64,000 bases of DNA from Siphlonurus alternatus (GCA_949825025.1 OX463788.1:32862878-32926877), one strand, 5' to 3'; numbered from the stretch's first letter, positions 1-13,302 are shown. Notes: generated by a model not told the origin, from the sequence alone. Numbers and translations: made by a program.

Positions 1-486
1 ATCACTTGAGTTAAATTTTACCCCCTTTTTCATATTTTTTAGTATTCTTTTTTGCATTTTAGCGAGTGCAGTAAATGCCCCAGAAGGAAAAAAACCCCAT
101 GACGTTAAACCATAAATTAAATGAGAATGAACTAATGAAAAATAAACAGATCTTAGGGTCTTTTCATCAACATATTTTTTAATTGCAATAATTTGAGAGA
201 GTGCCGATCTTAGTTTTTTAATTAGATTATTTACATGAGCATCCCATTTAAAATCTTGATCTATAATGACCCCCAAATATTTATGTTGGTATACTTCTTG
301 AAGAACATTACACATACAACCCAGCTGAAAGTTATGTAAACATTCATTAGTGTGAGCTTTCAAAGTTAATAATTCTCCAGCCCTTAAAAATTTATTAAAT
401 ATATGCATAGCTTTGGTCTTTTGTAGATTAAGCACTAATCCTCTATCATGTGTAAATTCAGAAAGTAAGTCTATATTGCATTGCAA
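1..486 (-). mobile_element. LINE reverse-transcriptase fragment, open to the window edge
   Basis: Read on the minus strand, one frame stays open from 486 to the window start (about 162 codons) and runs off the edge. It reads like the palm/thumb part of a non-LTR retrotransposon reverse transcriptase. The late RT motif KYLGVIIDQDFKWDAHV is followed by NNLIKKLRSALSQI and by LVHSHLIYGLTSWG, the order seen in Jockey/CR1-type elements. A stop codon lies at 487-489, and the catalytic YADD box upstream is not present in frame, so this is a 5'-truncated copy or the visible end of a longer one. It is fairly young, since no frameshift is seen in 160 codons. The rest of the element lies outside the window. 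Confidence 0.85.
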
Positions 487-3390
487 CTATCTGATAGTCT
501 CAATTAAGCTGCTCCGATGATCCCCAATAATTCCCTAAAGAAAAGAACCCAGATGGTAACAAATGGTAATAACAGATGGTAACAGATTACTGCATTGAGC
601 TTAAAATTTGCAGAGTAAAATGTTTTTAAAAATTAAATTTAGTACAGTTGAACTTTTTGACAGACCGGTGTCATCATGGGTGGGTGCGTGGTTAGTGGTT
701 AGCTACTTCTTCAAGTGATAAGAAAAGCTCAAAATTGAGTAATTAAAAAATATCAACGTCATTGTTTATAAATGTGTATCAAATCAAATATTAAGAATAG
801 TAGCTTGAATTAAATGCTCACGTTATAACAATGTTTTGTTTACATGTTTATAGCTGTATGAAATGTAAAATGAAAGTGCAAGTGAAAATGAAAATATATT
901 AAAATAAATACTTATTGTTCCAGCAATAATGCATACATGTACTAACTGCTATTGAATATATTATGGATTACTTAAAAAAAAATGAAATATTTTGCATTTG
1001 TAATTCTATATACAAAAATATCATTCGATATTAATAATGATAATGTCATTAATAACTGTTTAATAACTATATGAAAGTTAAATTCACTTCTACTCTTAGT
1101 TCCGTAGTAAATTATGTTATTAAAACTGTTCAAATTGGCTTCAGAAAGCATGACATGCTTATCAATTAATGCTCCACGGAGAACGATCACAATAATTAGC
1201 TCAAATGATTTGGATATTATAGAAAATATTTTATGTACTAAATTTAGATTTTTTTTTCTTTGCTACAGAAAAGAGGTAAAATTTTATATTCAATAAAAGC
1301 GTAAATCATAGAGCTGCATCATACGTGCACATGGCACAATACATATAAAAATAATATTTTTATGTACTCTATAATTGTACGTACTTGTATTCATTCCAAC
1401 ATTATACTAACTTTTGCTGATTCCTTTTTTCGTTTATTCATTTTGAGCTCCCGTGTGTGAAATTATTGAATAATCAGTAAATGTTACTCACTGTTAATTA
1501 AAACAGTATTCATTGTCATGATTACAATCGTACATAAATTACTTTAGTATAATTAATTAATTAATTTGCTTGTCAGGCGGAGGCATTTATGTGTCCCAAA
1601 AGAGAATAACATCTTCACCAGATTTGTAAATTTATATTTCAAATAATCATGAGTTTTTCAAACTCTTGGGGTTAACAGTATATTTTTACGTGATATTTAT
1701 ATATCTTATCATGTTTGTTTTTATGAATAAACAAATTTTAACAAAATGCATAATGCCCCCAAATCAGCAATATGTACTTTTCATATTATAAGTCTGGTGG
1801 AGATGTTTGCATATCTACAAGGCAACAATGGCGGTCACGATTCTCAGAGGATGACGTCATCAATTTGTATCAACACGTCGGTGCAGCGCCAAGACGCGCC
1901 GATTTTCTTCATTACTGGGGCCTAATACAGTAATGCTGGCTCCAAATTGGGTTATATATAAAATCGTCCTGCATATTCTGCTGGACAGTGGCGCAAAAAT
2001 TACCTTTTTCCCGATATTGAAGCAAAATAATCTTTTGTAATGTTTAATTGCTGTGAACAATATACATCGTTACATGATACACAAACGAGAATTGAAAATA
2101 TTTAATATAATGAATAATCATTATCCAAATTAGACATAATAGTTAACATAATATATAATATACTGATTATTATTATTTTTATGTATCTCAACTGAAACCT
2201 GTCGTAAAGCATGTAAAATTGAAAAAGTAGCAATTTTAATATGTATACCCTATAGGATCTTCTTTTAATTTGTTGTGTTTACAGCCTTGAATAACTTTGA
2301 ATTGATGTGCTAAGCTGACAATTCAGAGCGCTTTTAAATGCTTTTTTGGTACAAATTTAATTTTGAACTTTATGGAATATTACTTCTATTTAAGTAAGTC
2401 ACAACAAACAAGATTCTTACTGTTGATAAAGCAGGATCATCAATCATCAGTGCAGTACGTAATACTATACTATAACATAGTATAGTTATTATGAGGACTA
2501 TGAGGTAATTTTATTATAAGTTTAAAATTTTGAGAAAAATATCATGAATCATTTTTCAATACAAGTTATTATATAAAACATGTACTGTATGTACACCGAC
2601 GATGATTCAAATCAAGTGAAAGGATTTTTACTACACATAATGATGCGTCATTTATTTCCAGAGTGTCCTATGCGGAATTCTATGAAGGACAAAAATATTT
2701 TATGTTTTCCTGAAGCTGATGCCATGTTACATAATATTGGCAGCAGTTCTTGGGAACGGTGGATGAGTGCAGGTGCGTTCGAGGTCAATATCAGACGCGC
2801 ATTGCTCTAGACTCTCTAGAGCAATAGTTATAAGACGAGGAGTAAAATATATTTATATACGTATTATAATACGAAAAAAGCTCACTTGCTTCATATCGTC
2901 TACAATAATAAATTTCCCTTGTCATAATGATGATAGCATAATATATTATAAGTCAAAGGAAATTGTAAAGAGAACTCACACTCAGTTATATGGCAGTATT
3001 TTACGTTATAAGAATGTTCTGAATTATTATGAAATTATCTGTGGCTATATAATTATTTAGCTTACAGAAAAAAAATGATTATCCTATCGTTCAGATCATT
3101 TTTTATACAGATATTTGAATGGAAAGGATTTCTCGGAATTGATAGAGTAAAAAGAACACCAATGATAAAAATATGCTATATTTTTACTGTAAAATATTCA
3201 ATAGAATGCAATATATTTAAGTAAAATATCAATTGATTCATTTATTGATGGTAATAAGTATCAATTTTTGTTTTATTATAATCATTACTATTATTGTACA
3301 CATTATACACTCGAAGCTACAATGATGACCAAAATGACAAAACTGAATAAATATATTTCACAAGTTTGAGACCGGTGGCAACTCGCGAAC
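487..3390. other. AT-rich intergenic stretch, no supported gene
   Basis: Only short open frames with no recognisable domains occur here. AT-rich with scattered short A/T runs. A small GC-richer patch near 1800-1920 does not give a convincing exon. Confidence 0.5.
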
Positions 3391-3524
<134 letters not shown>

Positions 3525-4545
3525 TATAATACGAACGAAATAAAACAATATTTATACATTTTTTTTAAATAAAATATTTAACAAATGAAATACATGATTT
3601 GTTAATTTTGTTAGTACACAGTAATGGCGAAAGATTAACATATATTATATTAATATATATGAGGAACTACCCGATATTTATGTAATTTTACTCTGTTCGA
3701 ATTACTGAACACAAATATGTTAATTACATAATATGTCACTTATTTATATATTTTTGTTTCTATTATAATAATTATGTAAATTTGATCCTTGGATGGTCTA
3801 CTTGCGACGAAATTTAAAATTAGTGTGGCCTTGTTTTATCAAAAGCAAGGTGGAATACTCATGATATAATTATTAGTTCAAATTTAATGAGACATCAAGA
3901 CATCAGGTTGCTGCTGGGATCTTATAGCCAGCCTTGTAGTGACGGTCACGGTGCACTCAGGTAGGCTTGCTGTTGCGGGGCTCGATTCTGGACCTGCAGG
4001 CAACACTGCAGAGAGTCTGCATGTGACGTCACCCAGTCTGTGTGCTTGCTTGCTTGCTTGCTTGTTGCTGCCTACAGAGTGCCTGTATAAATGCATGCAG
4101 GTTTGCTGCACCTTATAGCAAGAAAGTGCAAGCGTTCGACTCATCTCAAGGTTGCCCTGTACTGGTTTACTGTCTGCGAGTGAGTGAGAGCATCATCCTT
4201 ACTTCTTCCACGGTCATTTCACATGGATCAGCGAACTTTGTTTTTGTATAATATAGTCGAACGAACACCATTGTAAACTATCAAAGTTTCTCGTAAGGTA
4301 ACAATCAATCAATCTTATAATTACAACTGAATTTCACCAGGACCTTCTTTTATGTTGAACTATCACAGTATGCATAAGAAATTATTATTATTGTTATTTG
4401 TATTGAGAGTTCACTGTAATTTCTGTAATTACGTTTTTCTTTGATCATTATTGTGATGAAAACAACAAGTTATTATCCTAATTTTTACAACATAACAGTA
4501 AATGTATCTTTCAAAAATGCTTATTACAATGTTCATTTCAATCAT
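3525..4545. other. Intergenic stretch, no supported gene
   Basis: AT-rich flanks surround a GC-richer patch at about 3890-4210 that contains a short (TTGC)n run near 4043-4063. Short open frames on both strands across the patch have no recognisable domain or splice context. Confidence 0.4.
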
Positions 4546-4862
4546 ATGGAGTATTGATCTCAATTTTTTTATTGCAGAAATGGATAGAGGGTGCAAAGTT
4601 ATGCTACTCTGATTTTTTTCAGATTTTTTAGAGCCGGGGAACTATTTTTAAAAAATTATTGAAAGTTATTTTTGTGACGTCACTAGACGCCGCTCCTTAA
4701 GAAAAAGATAGGACTTGCCGCCGCGTGACGTCACAAAAAGGACTTTCAATAATTTTTTAAAAATACTTCCCGGGCTCTAAAAAATCTGAAAAAAATCAGG
4801 GTAGCATAACTTTGCACGCTCTATCCATTTCTGCAATAAAAAAATTGAGGACAATACTCCAT
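4546..4862. mobile_element. Palindromic foldback MITE (AATGGRGTA family)
   Basis: The two halves are imperfect reverse complements over about 317 bp, from ATGGAGTATTG at the left to CAATACTCCAT at the right. Each arm carries TTATTGCAGAAATGGATAGA close to its end, then a run around TCAGATTTTTTAGAG. The centre holds two GTGACGTCAC palindromes. There is no coding capacity. A full second copy lies at 42097-42418 and a single arm at 30635-30717. Elements of this type move with transposase supplied from elsewhere; the source is not visible here. Confidence 0.85.
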
Positions 4863-5689
4863 TCATTTTTATCGTATATGACTATTTTTTAAGTGTATTT
4901 TAAAATGTGTTCAATAAAAGAAACTTAAGTTTAAAAACTTATAAAACTTAATTAAATTGAATGCACTCCTTATTAAAATTAAATATTTATAACGTTAATT
5001 TTGAGAGCTAAATTTTTAAAGGCCCTCATGAGTCGCTTGATTTACGCTAGCATGCCTACATCACATTTAAGTAGTCCCCAACTGCTTAATTGTTTCAAAT
5101 AATGTGATGAATTATTACGGTAATGACAGCATCTGCGTATATTTGAGGTATGAATATAAATTTTGTATCTTGTGGCCTTTGGTTTAGTCAATTTACTGGA
5201 CTTAGTATTAATTTTTTTTAAGTTAAATTAATCTTAATTTATTCAAGTAGAGATGAAATAGAGGCAGCACTTGTAGTATCATCAACCAAATTTATCTACA
5301 ATACCAGTTGCTTCAAAATTTTGGTTTACATACAGTTATATATGTGCCATACATTATTTACTTTTAATATAAATCCAACTCGTGCAATGCGTCCTTGAAA
5401 TGCCTTTCTATTCTTATAGAACGTGTGACCTGTGCATCTTCATGATTATAGCTTTGCAGACATGCAAGTACATATCTTGGTACTCGAGAGACTATTCAAA
5501 AGGTCATTAGTTTACTGCTTGATGAGCAAACTGAAAAATACCTCATGTTCACTGAATGACTGTACACCAGGACTTCTCACTCAGAAAATCAGAAAACTAC
5601 GAATAATTGTTATAATGCACTTCCCACGCTTGGGTTCATGGTCGTAGCAATATTAACAAATGTAAAAAAAAAAAAAAAAAAAGGGGTGT
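4863..5689. other. AT-rich intergenic stretch
   Basis: No domain-bearing frame is seen. It ends in a pure A run (about 5664-5681) and a G/A-rich stretch that abut the SINE body starting near 5690. Confidence 0.4.
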
Positions 5690-5872
5690 GGGGGGTAAAG
5701 AGAGGGAGAGGATGGTAGCCACGACCTGTTACGCGTCCCAGCATTCGCTGAGGTGAGACTGAGGAAATCGTGGAAAACCTCAGGCAGAACATACACCTCT
5801 ACTTTTTATCAATGCACCAAAGTGATGTCCAAAACCTGAGAACCACACACAATTGCATCACTGCACTAGGTG
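5690..5872 (-). mobile_element. 5S-headed composite SINE, body half (split copy)
   Basis: On the minus strand this matches the body of the SINE at 36777-37005 and 44738-45068. The order is a TTTCCACCTAGTGCAGTGAT block, a GTGTGTGGTTC block, GGACATC, AGTAGAGGTGTA, then the TCACCTCAGCGAATGCTGGG and CGCGTAACAGG blocks. The matching 5S-like head of the same copy is found at 6666-6775, on the far side of a LINE fragment, in the expected orientation. The two are therefore read as one SINE split by an insertion. Confidence 0.8.
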
Positions 5873-6665
5873 GAAAGTGCAAATTCTCCAAAATAAAGCG
5901 GTAAAATTTATTTTTAATATGCCAAGACTAACCAGAACTGTTGATGTATACTCCACCACAAAACTTTTAAATATTAATAAACAATATTTTAAGGATGCTG
6001 TAACTATGTATTACAAAATTCATCATAAATTGATTAAAACTAACATAGAACTTCATTTTAATGAAAATGTTCATCATCATTTTACACGAAATGCTAGGAA
6101 TGTTCATTTGCAACAAGCGACATGTCGTGTAGGTAAAGAAGCATTTTCACACAGAGGAGCTATTTTTTTCAACTCAATACCTATTGAAAGTAGACTGGCA
6201 TCTAAAAAAGAATTTAATTCATATGTTATGAATTTATTACAGCCTTACCCAGATCTAAATTTTACTTATAAATTCAAATTATAATAAATATAACAATTAA
6301 GCATTCTCTTTAGTTATTTTAGCTGTTTGTGTATTATTTTATAAATTAAAATAATTACTAATTTGTCTAAAAAAGTGTCTATTATATTTATATTTAATGA
6401 TCAGTTTTTATGTCTTTTTTGTGTTTACTAATTAGTCAAAATGTATTTATAATGTTTTCTCAATGTAAAATGTATTACTTAATGTTATCAATATATAAAA
6501 ATGTAAAATTTCTTAAATTCTGCCATCCTGTACGCGATTCATAAATAATAAACTATAATGTTCTCCGCCTACGAGTTCTAAACTCTTGGGGTCTAACTTG
6601 TATTTCTAACTTGTAAAATATGTTTTATTTTTTAATAAAAACATTTAAAAAAATGAATATACTCC
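5873..6665 (+). mobile_element. 5'-truncated LINE, C-terminal RT tail
   Basis: An open frame to 6284 encodes the C-terminal end of a non-LTR retrotransposon ORF2. Visible hallmarks are VQILQNKAVKFIFNMPRLTR (thumb region), YYKIHHKLIKTNIELHF, HHHFTRNARNVH, and a C-terminal block AIFFNSIPIESRL before the stop. The apparent Met start lies in SINE sequence at the junction and is not a real start. After the stop comes an AT-rich 3' UTR of about 370 bp ending in an A-rich tail (near 6635-6655). The fragment sits exactly between the two halves of a SINE. Confidence 0.85.
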
Positions 6666-6775
6666 AGCAGCGTAATTTTTATTGAAACGGTCACCCATCT
6701 AAGTATTAACCACGCTCGACGTAGCTTGACTTCTGTGATCTAACGAAAACCGGTCAATGCACTGCGCCATTTATC
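6666..6775 (-). mobile_element. 5S rRNA-like SINE head (split copy)
   Basis: Reverse-complemented, this begins with GCAGTGCATTGACCGGTT, then GTTAGATCACAGAAGTCAAG and GAGCGTGGTTAATACTTAGA followed by TGGGTGACC. These match the 3' two thirds of 5S rRNA. It then runs to AAATTACGCTGCTGGAG and stops at the LINE junction. The body follows at 5872-5690. Confidence 0.8.
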
Positions 6776-9330
6776 TTTCGTATTGTACACGCACGCATGA
6801 TGTTAAAATGGTTCGAATGATCGAAAGTATACTTCTTCCAATCGTGTTTTCTGCACGAGTTAAAAAAATAAGGAATTAATTATGCAGGTAAGTAATTTTG
6901 AAATATTGCATCCATCTTTTCTGATAAGCTTATAGAAACTGCGGCCTTATGAGATTATGAGATTGCCAGTGGTAATTTGTGTGCTCTTCTGCATGATTTA
7001 TATAATATACTATAAGTACATACCTTATATATGGGATGATGGCCTACGTATGACATGTACGTACTGTACGCATACTGTAAATGTAATATGTATAATAATA
7101 ATATATTGAGCAGAATTTTTTTAGCATAAATTTTTAGGCAAAAAATTTATAACATTTATTATTGTCATTCACAATCCTGTGCCGCGTATAGCATGAAGCT
7201 ACTACCAAAAGGTAAAAAATATTAACTAAACATGCAATAAATCATAATAATGCGAGTAGAATTTTAATTGTTTCATGATAGTAAGACCAGTTTATTACAT
7301 GGGCGATATATTATGCTGGACAAACTGATAATTGCCAGTTCGTGATGGTAACTGAATTATGGTGTGCTACTTCAAGGAATAATGTTAATATTGTGATATT
7401 AGTTTGCACTATTCACCAACTGCTTTTCAGTTTTAGTCATGGCTCGGAAGAGAGAGGAGAAATCTGGTTCCAATTTAACTCTACCCATTTACTAAATTAA
7501 ATTTTGGAAATTGCCAAATAGGTAAATAAGTAGATTAGATACTTTTGTAATAAATGGCTTGCTTTTAGTCAAGACGAAGGATATTAGATCATGACAGGCT
7601 ATCTCAGACAATTTTCATTTGATGCAACTCGCCTAGCAACAAACTCCATTTATGCCTGTATTTAACAATATAATGCTGGCAAAGGAACACACTTACGTAT
7701 ACTTGAGAAGACGATTACGAAAACTTAAGCAGAAGTAAGCAAGAAAGCACCTTTCTATACAGATGGAAAGGTCAATAGAGGTCTCAGTGTAATAAAGGTT
7801 GTTCAGCATTAATCTCTTATCACCTAATATGAGGAATTCCTTTATAGCCATAAAAATAACATACCATATTTTAGGTCAAATGATATGCATATGATGAAGA
7901 AGCTTTTACTTAAGAACGAATATATGAATAATAAGTTGAAATTAAAAGTTTTTTTTTTTAATACAAACAACAACATTTATTGTTGTTGTCGGTATTATGT
8001 GTTATATTATGTAAAACAGCAACAACATTATGAATCGGAATGGTGTATAATATATAAAATATTAAATTAATAATTTTATTCTTTCTTTACTGCAAGAGAC
8101 TATTATTCAACTTAGGTATGCATTGTCATGTTTGTGAAATATTGTAAATGGTCATGATATATAGCATTGTGGAAGAATTTAGTACGTAGTTTCAATGGAG
8201 AGACTTGCCCGGTGGCAAGAATTAACGTTCAACCTAATAATACTGGAGAGATCCTTTATTTGTTTCTTAACTGCATGCTATACATCATATAATCCGGTAA
8301 GTACTGATGCAATATAACATAAAATATTACAAAATTATAACTTCCTCTGACATGTATATAACTATATACATATAATTAATAAAGTTTTAAGCACATAAAA
8401 AAACATTTTAGAACCCACAGCCACATTATAACCTTAATTTTTACTGTGTCTATCCTGCTAGAGTGCAAAACTGTCGTTAACCATAATATTGTTGATTGTA
8501 TATCCCATTACAATTTAAATAGATATGTACAACGTATTTAAAAAAGTAGTGATATTCAGTCACTGTTATATATATATAACGTCTTTGACAACGTACTTAA
8601 ATAAATTTAATTTGCAAGTTCTACCATTTCTACCCTCCTGCAACATTTACATTGCATCCCTGATTGAATAAGGAAAGATTAAATGGAAATGGGATATGGA
8701 GATATCGGAATAATAATCATGACTTCACATAATTTTGGACGCAATTGACGAAGGAGATAGCCAGGAAAGATATCCATTTTTTTCCTCTAATCATCACGTT
8801 TAACGTCAGTCTAACCTGATGGCACCCTAACCATAGCTAGTGTGAGATACCTGTTTATCTTTTTGGCTACTACTTCGTGAGTTTAAGGCTCATTATGGCT
8901 TTGATGCAGTTTCTCTATTTGTGTTTAGACAGTTTAGGGCCATTGTTTCTCTCTACTGTCAAAGACATTAAAAATTACTAATAAGAAAAACCAAACTTGA
9001 ATAAAATTAATTAAAACAAACACATTTATCTAAAATTATATAAAAAGATATTTGACTTATAATTGTTAATTATTGGTAAAATTAATATTATTTGAAAGCA
9101 TGAATATTACCTTAATTGGCTTAATCATAACTCCACTAATTAAATGTAAGTGTTCATCGATTGCATAATATTTATATTATAATATAGAAAATAATATATA
9201 ATTATACAATTAAAAATAATTGCACATAATATGCAATTAAAATAAATAATCAGTAAGACGTATAACCCTTTACGAGATAAATCATTTGCTATAGTTGTTA
9301 GCAACTTATGCTCAACAGGTTTATTAGATA
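6776..9330. other. AT-rich intergenic stretch, no supported gene
   Basis: No frame here shows a recognisable domain, and no exon with paired splice sites was convincing. Short microsatellite-like TATA runs occur near 8566-8580. Confidence 0.45.
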
Positions 9331-9512
9331 ATGGGGGGCATTCACAAAGCACTTTAACCCCAACTTTAGCCCCAAGTTTTATCCCTGGTACTAAACATGG
9401 TGCTAAACCAGGGGCTAATCATGTCTAGCTCCTAGTTTAGCACCATGTTTAGTACCAGGGATAAAACTTGGGGCTAAAGTTGGGGTTAAAGTGCTTTGTG
9501 AATGTCCCCCAA
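9331..9512. mobile_element. Long hairpin MITE with CATTCACAAAG ends
   Basis: A near-perfect inverted repeat: GGGGGGCATTCACAAAGCAC at the left pairs with GTGCTTTGTGAATGTCCCCC at the right. The arms continue inward through AACCCCAACTTTAGCCCC and the TAGCACCATGTTTAGTACC block. Only a short central loop (around 9415-9430) is unpaired. The ends relate it to the ATTCACGAAG palindromes elsewhere in the window. No coding capacity. Confidence 0.85.
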
Positions 9513-10076
9513 TATGTAACATATATGTAATACATAAATGTATCAATTAGCAATTTGTTGATGTGATTGGCACCCACTAGCCACACGCAAACAGTGGGAA
9601 TTAAGGAAATGGAGGAGAGGAGAGGTTCACAAATATTTCACAATGCAATTCAAAACACACCCAGATTCGTAATATATTATATTGCCACACGTATCCATAT
9701 CACGAAAAGTATCATCATTTATGCAACATGATGGCGACAAAGATGCAACATGTGATTAGGCATGTATTACATACAATAACCTTTTCCATCATTATAACTT
9801 TTTTCACTTTTTATACGCGAGACACGATTATCGGTTAAACTGTGCTATATAGGGAAGTATACAGTATAAGTAATGTCTTTCTCTTTGATGACTTATAAAA
9901 TGCCAAATGTTGTAGAATCGTGGGAAAATTTCCACACGTTTCAGTTTATTTCGATAAAATTTTAACTACAAATTTACAGCATGGTATGACAAGAAATTGA
10001 CATTTTCCAAACAAATTTAAGATAGTTCAAAGCATAATTATTAAAATGGTGAGGATCCTCATCAATTAATATACTT

Positions 10077-10080
<4 letters not shown>

Positions 10081-10153
<73 letters not shown>
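10081..10153. repeat. (TA)n microsatellite
   Basis: Uninterrupted TA dinucleotides over about 70 bp. Confidence 0.97.
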
Positions 10154-10155
<2 letters not shown>

Positions 10156-10414
10156 ATTTTACGCCCTGAGTCGAGAAGACAGGTTTATTGGAGCCACACA
10201 ATTAACTAAGTATATCTATAGTAATGTATACAGTATATTAGACTGACTAAACCTTCAACACCTTAATTTCCTTTAAACAGCATTTAATTTCTATTTAATG
10301 GGTTCAAAGTGTTTTAAGAATATACTAATACATTAAGCATGTCATTTTTCCTTCATTTCAATCACATTATACCGTACTATAAAATAAGATTGATGTATTA
10401 TTATAATTATTTAA

Positions 10415-11361
10415 TATACAGACTATTCCACTATTCCATATCTCGTGTGTCACTTTTGATTTTGAAAAAAAAAATCTGATGATATCAACATGATTTTTTG
10501 CACAGGTATGCACAAAGGTTCGGGTAAAGGAATGACATGGGTTTTAATTAGCCAATTAAATTATTTCATCCCCAAAATGGGAAAAAAATAAAAAAGGAAA
10601 AAATACATTAATCAATGTTAAGTAACCTTTTTAAAAAAGTTTAGATATTATCTTGAAAATTTCAGTATATATTGGTAATCGACCCTGCAAATTTTAAAAC
10701 TGGTATTATTTTTTGTGCTTCATTCACCCTTAATGAAAATAAGCCCCTAACATTATTAAAAAATAAAGTTAAGACCATTCTGATAATTCTATCGTGTTGC
10801 ACGTTAAATTTACCTCAGAAATATTTTTGGAATTTTTTTCAATCGAACCATGTAACGATATATATATATATATATTTTTTTTTTAATTTGGGGAACCTTA
10901 AATGCAAAAAACCTAACTTTGTCCGATTGAAAAAATTCAAAAGCTGTTTCTGGGGTAAAATTTTACGTGCAACACGATGGTGTTGTCAGAATTGTTTTAT
11001 ATATATTTTTAGCAGTGTTAAGGGCCTACTTTTATTAAGGGTGAGTCAAAGAGAAAAAGTAATATCAGTTTTGAAATTTGCAGGGTCGATAATACCAAAA
11101 TACTGCAATTTTCAAGATGATATCAAAACTTTTTTTAAAAAGATCCCTTAACCTTGATTTTCCATAAGGCGTTTATCTTTTTTTTTTTTCTCCCCTTTTG
11201 GGGATAAAATGATTTAATAGGCAAATAAAATCTCATGTCATTCAATTACCCGAACATTTGTGCATACCTGTGCAAAAAATCATGTTGATATCAACAAAAT
11301 TGAATTTTTTTATTCAAAATGAAAAGTGACATTCGAGATATGGAACGTACAGTCTGGTATA
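10415..11361. mobile_element. Large (~0.95 kb) foldback element
   Basis: TATACAGACTATTCC near the left end pairs with the AGTCTG-TATA end at the right, and CCATATCTCG pairs with CGAGATATGG. Pairing continues for hundreds of bases: GGTATGCACAAA against TTTGTGCATACC, and the ATCGACCCTGCAAATTTTAA block against its complement near 11075-11090. A short TA run lies near the centre (10858-10875). The 159-codon open frame at 10672-11151 runs across both arms and mirrors itself, so it is not taken as a gene. This single copy is not obviously related by its ends to the other families here. Confidence 0.8.
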
Positions 11362-11841
11362 TATACAATGTGTATTCACAGTATTCACTATATACGCATA
11401 TTCACCTGTACGTATACGCAGTATACGCATTGTGTGTACAAAATATATATTTGAAGAAAAAAAAATCAGTATAGATATCAAAATGAATTTTTAACGCATT
11501 TCACTGCACATAACAATGTTACGTTTTTATTTGTATAGCCCTCAAGCCATGAAATTAGTGAGTAAAGGGAAATAATAAAATGTTTTTCCGTGAGTCATGA
11601 CTGCCGTTACCGGTAATTCCAGAACAGGTGGCATTGCGCCATTTCCATCTTCTCTACAGTGATGGGAGCCAGAATGTCAGTCAGCTAGCTATAATAGTTA
11701 GGCATGCACATATCGCAGTTTGACCTTTTGTTTGATTCAAGGAGGCATGCAGGCACCTCCTTCAACTGGCAAGGCGTTACGTGCCCTCACGAGACCTTTC
11801 CCTTTGACACACCCGCTCAACTACCCACCTCTCACTTTGGC

Positions 11842-11848
11842 TATAAAG
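11842..11848 (+). promoter_or_regulatory. Possible TATA box in a GC-richer patch
   Basis: TATAAAG lies in a locally GC-richer stretch (11600-11945), about 30 bp upstream of AGTGAGCACC. A donor-like ACA/GTAAAG follows at about 11887. No coding exon could be attached, so this is only a candidate core promoter. Confidence 0.25.
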
Positions 11849-12571
11849 CCCGCCACGTTACAAAGTGAGCACCACTTACATACAGTAAAGCTCCGTTCAT
11901 CGAGTTCATGACTCACAGCGCCTCGGTAGCTCCTCGATCATGAATCAATAAACTGCATTGTTTCCTATTCTAATATGTAGTATATATCATTCAAAAGACA
12001 TAACATAAATATATGCCGTATATGATTTTACTTTTTTACATACAAATTGATATATTATATTTTTTATGTGAGATACAATTTAATATATATTATAATTTAC
12101 TGCATGACAGTGCGCGCTACAGTGCATGTATATATGTATGCATAAATGTTAACATCATTGGCTCTGTGTTATACTGTGTATGATATATGTTAGCATTTAT
12201 GAAGGGCCGAAGTGTATAACATCACATAAAAAAGATGTTATATTTTGGTATATTTTTTAATGATATAAATATTATACTATACATAATAAATGATTTTGAT
12301 CGAGCCTTGCATCGACATTATTAATATTTTTATAAGACTATATTTAATTAGTCTGTACTCTGAAAGATTCTATACGCTGCTATAGAAATCCAGAATTTTG
12401 AACAATTTGACCCGCGTCAGTATAATACTGCGACTTGCCAAGAGTACTCAGTAGCCTGGTGAAAGTTGAAACGAAGTCCCTTAGATGGAGCCACATACCT
12501 ATATATGAAGGAAAATAGCAAAATTATAATAATTCTCAGTTAATTTTTAATTCTTGGCGTAATATATATTA

Positions 12572-12574
<3 letters not shown>

Positions 12575-12627
<53 letters not shown>
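12575..12627. repeat. (TA)n microsatellite
   Basis: Continuous TA dinucleotides over about 50 bp. Confidence 0.95.
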
Positions 12628-12629
<2 letters not shown>

Positions 12630-12819
12630 ATATTAATTAATGATGTGTGACTGAAGAACCCGCTTGAAGTATTTTAGAGTTAATTAAATAGCTCAATTTT
12701 TTTATAATTTCAATATGAACTTATACAATATATATATTATATGTACGTACATGAACGTTGCAATATTTCCTAAAAAATAAAATGTTCAACTCCTATTAAA
12801 TAATTATTTATATATTATA

Positions 12820-12895
12820 TGTATATATATATATGTATATATTATATATGTATATATTATATATGTATATATTATATATGTATATATTATATATG
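12820..12895. repeat. Short tandem repeat, ~16 bp unit
   Basis: About four to five copies of TATATATTATATATG-like units in direct orientation, derived from TA-rich DNA. Confidence 0.85.
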
Positions 12896-13302
12896 CTAAT
12901 ATGTTAAGGTAAGAAAGAAATTGGTCCTATATATGTCAGAGAATTTAACAGTTTTCGCCGACGAGGTGGGATTTTGAGGTGAAAAACTTTTAATTGACGT
13001 TTTTTTCTTACCTTGGCGGGTAAACACGATAGGGTTTAAAATTATTAAAATCACCGCCAAAGATTGTGTAAGTTGTAAAAATTTACTGATATGCAATATA
13101 TGACTCTATATATATATAAATATATTATATATATATTCATGTATTTATTAAATTATTTTGGAACGTACATAGAAGTTGTACAAGACTGATTATAAAAATC
13201 AGTTCAATATAAACAAAGACATAAATATGTCACATTAAGGGTATACACAGTACATCGTCGTTATTATAAATTACACAATTATAATATATTGTAACATTAT
13301 AA

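Larger units (their letters stand above)
11362..13302. other. Intergenic stretch with a GC-richer patch and TA arrays
   Basis: Mostly AT-rich. A GC-richer patch at about 11600-11945 contains a TATA-like box. A (TA)n array lies at about 12575-12627, and a 15-16 bp TATATATTATATATG tandem repeat at about 12820-12895. No protein domain was recognised. Confidence 0.5.

Noticed and set aside
10672..11151. 159-codon open frame
   Set aside because: It lies across both arms of an inverted repeat and includes IYIYIYFFF; its two halves are each other's antisense. No domain.
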